Source: Onchocerca volvulus (taxonomy: Eukaryota > Nematoda > Chromadorea > Rhabditida > Onchocercidae). Taken from it: DNA of 64,000 bases. The first letter of the stretch is position 1. Every line of letters begins with the position of its first letter. Location of the stretch: positions 7,405,560 to 7,469,559 of the forward strand of contig HG738140.1 of NCBI GenBank assembly GCA_000499405.2. The letters run 5' to 3'. The position numbers and the translations under genes were made by a program. Below the pieces are notes generated by a model. That model saw only the letters and a list, made by a program, of their open reading frames with translations, made no database searches and had not been told where the DNA came from. Below are positions 63,621 through 64,000 of this stretch, piece by piece.

Positions 63621-64000
63621 CTGCAATCATTTAAGTTTGAAGTTTATATATCAAAAAACTATGTGAGAATTTTACTAAAATTTCATGAATCAAAATACTA
63701 TTTACCCAAAAGTTTCATAAGACCACATGAAATAAGAATTATAATAAATAAAATTAATCAGAAACTCATTTCCAGTTCTCAATTCAATGTTTAGTATTTG
63801 GTATTAAATTAGCATATTGTAGATTAACATGCTTACATCATTATAAAGTATAATTATTTAAGGAAACTAAAGCTGGTTTAGCTTTGAAATCTGATGATAT
63901 GTTTTTTTTATTCTGTAGCTTCTATCTTACCAATACATGGATTCCTCTTTCGTTCATTTTTAACCGTTCCTATTTGTTCCTTTTTTAAGACAAACTTATT

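Overview
The window is about 70% A+T eukaryotic DNA carrying compact, multi-exon protein genes on both strands. Exons are short (30-270 nt), acceptors are mostly TTTCAG or TTTTAG, homopolymer T tracts are common, and several first ATGs sit a few bases downstream of a splice acceptor with no upstream coding exon, which is what trans-spliced leader addition looks like. The gene content (FAFA-type neuropeptide precursor, Patched-related protein with the GVDDAFLILAAWRHS motif, divergent PP1-like phosphatase) points to a nematode. The A+T richness and large introns would suit a clade III (filarial/spirurid) worm, but that placement is inference.

Left to right: the 5' part of acylaminoacyl-peptidase (minus, runs off the left edge); a gene-poor stretch; a small FAFA neuropeptide precursor (plus, nlp-18/nlp-20 type); a Pax protein with a paired domain but no visible homeodomain (plus); a secreted three-finger/Ly6-like protein (minus); a divergent PP1-family Ser/Thr phosphatase (minus); an 18-exon Patched-related 12-TM protein of 906 aa (minus); a 6 kb gene-poor stretch; a cathepsin A-like serine carboxypeptidase of 473 aa (plus); a candidate, unrecognised peptide-precursor-like locus (plus); an ERCC8/CSA WD-repeat protein of 396 aa (plus); a small type II mucin-like membrane protein (minus); and the 3' end of the V-ATPase c'' proteolipid (minus, runs off the right edge). 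I worked out exon boundaries by hand and checked that intron phases close. No shared pathway is evident among the genes.

The non-coding space holds one repeat family seen three times as a composite with inverted ends (10.6-11.6, 23.6-25.2, 41.6-43.1 kb). The third copy is interrupted by a second element with 10-bp terminal inverted repeats and a 3-bp target duplication. Two other long palindromic elements lie at 10.3 kb and 19.4 kb. Four introns in the window are best explained by GC-AG rather than GT-AG ends, two of them strongly. The most novel items are the composite repeat family with its nested insertion, the GC-AG introns, the paired-domain-only Pax model, and the candidate precursor at 49.7-50.2 kb that ends in MMINLGKR.
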